From Chloroflexi bacterium UBA4736 (GTDB lineage Bacteria; Chloroflexota; Dormibacteria; Dormibacterales; Dormibacteraceae), in assembly GCA_002404015.1 (NCBI GenBank), contig DHIW01000021.1, forward strand, positions 1-7,610: DNA of 7,610 bases, read 5' to 3'. Within the stretch, counting starts at the first letter, position 1. The number at the start of each line of letters is the position of its first letter. The position numbers and the translations under genes were made by a program. The notes below the pieces were generated by a model, which saw only the letters and a list, made by a program, of their open reading frames with translations, searched no databases and had not been told where the DNA came from. This document shows, piece by piece, positions 6,176-7,610 of this stretch.

Positions 6176-7168
6176 CTAGACCTCGATCGCCACGATCTTG
6201 CGAATGATCAGGTTGCCGATGAAGATGAAGAATGCCGCGGCGCCCAGCATCGCCCATCCGATGAAGCTCTCCGTCATCGGCTTGAAGTAGCTCGGCGTGA
6301 CGAAGTACATGAACACGCAGAGGCCGATCGGCATCAGCGTGATGAGCGTGCCCGAGGCCGACGCCTGGGCGGTCAGGGTCCTGATCTCGCCCTTGATCCG
6401 GATCCGCTCGCGGATCGTGTGGGCGATGTTGTCCAGGATCTCGGCCAGGTTGCCGCCGACGGTCCGGTGGATCGCCACGGCCGTGACCACGAGGTCGAAG
6501 TCGGGGCTCTCGATGCGCTTGATCATGTTGTTCAGCGCCTCTTCCACGGAGCCGCCGAGGTTCATCTCGCGGACGGCGCGGGAGAACTCCTCGGAGATCG
6601 GCGGGCTGGCGTTCTTGGCGACCGTGTCCACCGCCTGGGCGAACGAGTAGCCGGCCTTGAGGGCGTTGGAGAGCAGCACGAGCGTGTCGCCCAGCTGGTC
6701 GTTGAATGCCTTCAGGCGCTTGGCCATCCGCCGCTTCACGTAGAAGCCGGGCAGGAAGTAGCCGAACACGCCCAGCGCGAACAGCTGCCAGCTGATGCCG
6801 AAGCGGAGCAGACCGATCAGGGCCAGTCCGATGACGCAGGCGATCTGGATCATGAAGTATTCCGACGTCCGGAGCTTCAGGTCGGCTTTCTGCAACTGCT
6901 CCTGGAGCGGCGGCCGGCCCTTCTTCACGTCACCCTTGCCGAGACGGTCGGCGGCGGGCTGGAAGATGCGGTTCAGCCGCTCCCGGATGTTCGCCGGTGC
7001 CGCCGCTGGGGCGCCCGACATCGCGGCGTCACCGACGCCGTACTGCGCCAGACGGGCCTGGAACTCTTCCTGGCCGCCGGCCTCCCGCCGACTTTGGGCA
7101 ATGCCCATGACCACGAGGAAGACCCCCGCGGCAACGATGATGGCCCCGACCAGGACGATCATATTCAT
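6176..7168 (-). CDS. tadB: TadB-like type II secretion system F-domain protein
   Basis: TadB is the partner of TadC in the Tad pilus platform. The 330-residue product has an N-terminal membrane segment (about 3-22) and a linker with an Ala/Pro-rich part (50-60). Two membrane segments follow (about 104-121 and 127-143), then the T2SSF domain from about 155 with QLGDTLVLLSNALKAGYSFA (158-177) and VVTAVAIHRTVGGNLAEILD (227-246). Two C-terminal helices are at about 273-291 and 303-321. It lies 34 bases after the partial cpaF and abuts tadC, the standard cpaF-tadB-tadC order. AGGAGG lies 13 bases before the ATG, longer than usual, but no other start is in frame between them. Confidence 0.92.
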   Translation of the reverse strand: MNMIVLVGAIIVAAGVFLVVMGIAQSRREAGGQEEFQARLAQYGVGDAAMSGAPAAAPANIRERLNRIFQPAADRLGKGDVKKGRPPLQEQLQKADLKLRTSEYFMIQIACVIGLALIGLLRFGISWQLFALGVFGYFLPGFYVKRRMAKRLKAFNDQLGDTLVLLSNALKAGYSFAQAVDTVAKNASPPISEEFSRAVREMNLGGSVEEALNNMIKRIESPDFDLVVTAVAIHRTVGGNLAEILDNIAHTIRERIRIKGEIRTLTAQASASGTLITLMPIGLCVFMYFVTPSYFKPMTESFIGWAMLGAAAFFIFIGNLIIRKIVAIEV

Positions 7169-7181
7169 GTTCTGTTGAGTG

Positions 7182-7187
7182 CCTCCT
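7182..7187 (-). promoter_or_regulatory. Shine-Dalgarno site of tadB
   Basis: A full AGGAGG on the minus strand lies in the 34-base gap between cpaF and tadB. The 13-base distance to the ATG is unusually long, which may lower initiation. Confidence 0.6.
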
Positions 7188-7202
7188 GGCTAGTTGTGGC
7201 GT

Positions 7203-7610
7203 TCAGTAGAGCTTGTCCGCGGCGGGTTCTGAGTTGGGTTGGAACATCTTCTCGTCGAGCTCTTCGCCGCCCGCTTTCATGTGTTCGAGGCGCATGGGTT
7301 TGACACCGGTCGCGGTGTGGTATCCGATCGCCTTTCCCTCGTCTGAGATTCCCACTTGCTTGTAAACAAAGATCTCCTGGTAGCTGATCTCGCCGGATTC
7401 GATACCTGTGATCTCGGCGATGCTGACTATCTTGCGCGGTCCGCCTCTTAAGCGCTGCTGCTGGACGATTATGTGAACCGCCGATGCCATCTGCTCGCGG
7501 ATTGCACGAGACGGCAGATCGGCTCCGGCCATCAGCACCAGCGTCTCCAAGCGACCCAGCGCCTCGTGCGGGCTATTGGCGTGCAACGTCGACATCGAGC
7601 CATCGTGGCC
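7203..7610 (-). CDS. cpaF: CpaF/TadA-type secretion ATPase, C-terminal part (cut by window edge)
   Basis: Only the last 135 residues are present; Walker A and B lie outside the window. The fragment begins in the His box (GHDGSMSTLHANS) and continues with HEALGRLETLVLMAGADLPS, RAIREQMASAVHIIVQQQRL and KIVSIAEITGIESGEISYQE, all standard for the CpaF C-terminal lobe. The tail EELDEKMFQPNSEPAADKLY ends in TGA. It heads the cpaF-tadB-tadC unit and is presumably the motor for that platform. Against the complete CpaF at 1256-2392 it shares about 46 of 77 aligned residues. Its codons are less G/C-biased at the third position (about 76%, hand count) than the matching part of the other copy (about 93%), with TTA, AGA and ATA codons. 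Confidence 0.92.
   Translation of the reverse strand, partial: GHDGSMSTLHANSPHEALGRLETLVLMAGADLPSRAIREQMASAVHIIVQQQRLRGGPRKIVSIAEITGIESGEISYQEIFVYKQVGISDEGKAIGYHTATGVKPMRLEHMKAGGEELDEKMFQPNSEPAADKLY

Noticed and set aside
6419..7303. Plus-strand open frame of 294 codons opposite tadB, and similar ones opposite tadC and cpaF
   Set aside because: These are antisense shadows of recognised genes with D/H/V/Q-rich products; nothing family-like was seen.

Overview
The window is GC-rich, gene-dense bacterial chromosome. It holds ten protein genes, two of them cut by the window edges. Nine lie on the minus strand and one on the plus strand. The SecA form (an extra segment after the DEAD-motor start, ending in an LRP-x-SR stretch), a Tad-type secretion ATPase with split TadB/TadC platform proteins, GTG starts and apparent leaderless promoters suggest a high-GC Terrabacteria lineage such as Chloroflexota, Dormibacterota or Actinomycetota. 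That placement is an inference. There is no tRNA, rRNA, CRISPR array or insertion sequence, and no gene-free stretch over 300 bases.

Reading the minus strand from the right edge, the first block is a Tad (Flp pilus) module: the 3' part of a cpaF ATPase gene (7610-7203), tadB (7168-6176) and tadC (6175-5246). The tadB stop abuts the tadC start. A DUF421 membrane-protein gene follows (annotated 5194-4721, possibly starting further upstream). This block ends in a hairpin repeat that also faces the end of a plus-strand alpha/beta-hydrolase gene (3884-4630).

The second block starts just left of the hydrolase and is transcribed divergently from it. It contains an 86-residue small protein (3871-3611) overlapping a DUF192 gene (3627-3253), closed by a second copy of the same hairpin repeat. 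The divergent start codons are 12 bases apart and share a symmetric TACCCTA element that could serve as the -10 on both strands.

The third block is comF (3090-2425), a second complete but short cpaF paralogue (2392-1256), hpf (1178-639) and the start of secA (629 to the window edge). comF, hpf and secA are neighbours in several Gram-positive lineages; here a Tad/type IV-filament ATPase gene sits between comF and hpf. The genes relate to the cell envelope and DNA uptake: SecA drives protein export, CpaF/TadB/TadC are the motor and platform of a pilus, ComF is linked to DNA uptake, and HPF protects idle ribosomes.

The most interesting signals are the orphan short CpaF inside the comF-hpf-secA neighbourhood, the paired hairpin repeat placed 3-4 bases after two stop codons, a recurring TAnnnT box 6-7 bases before SD-less starts, and a DUF421 reading frame whose family-like N-terminus runs back to the tadC stop without a standard start codon. 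I do not see a clear defence system or other wholly new system here.
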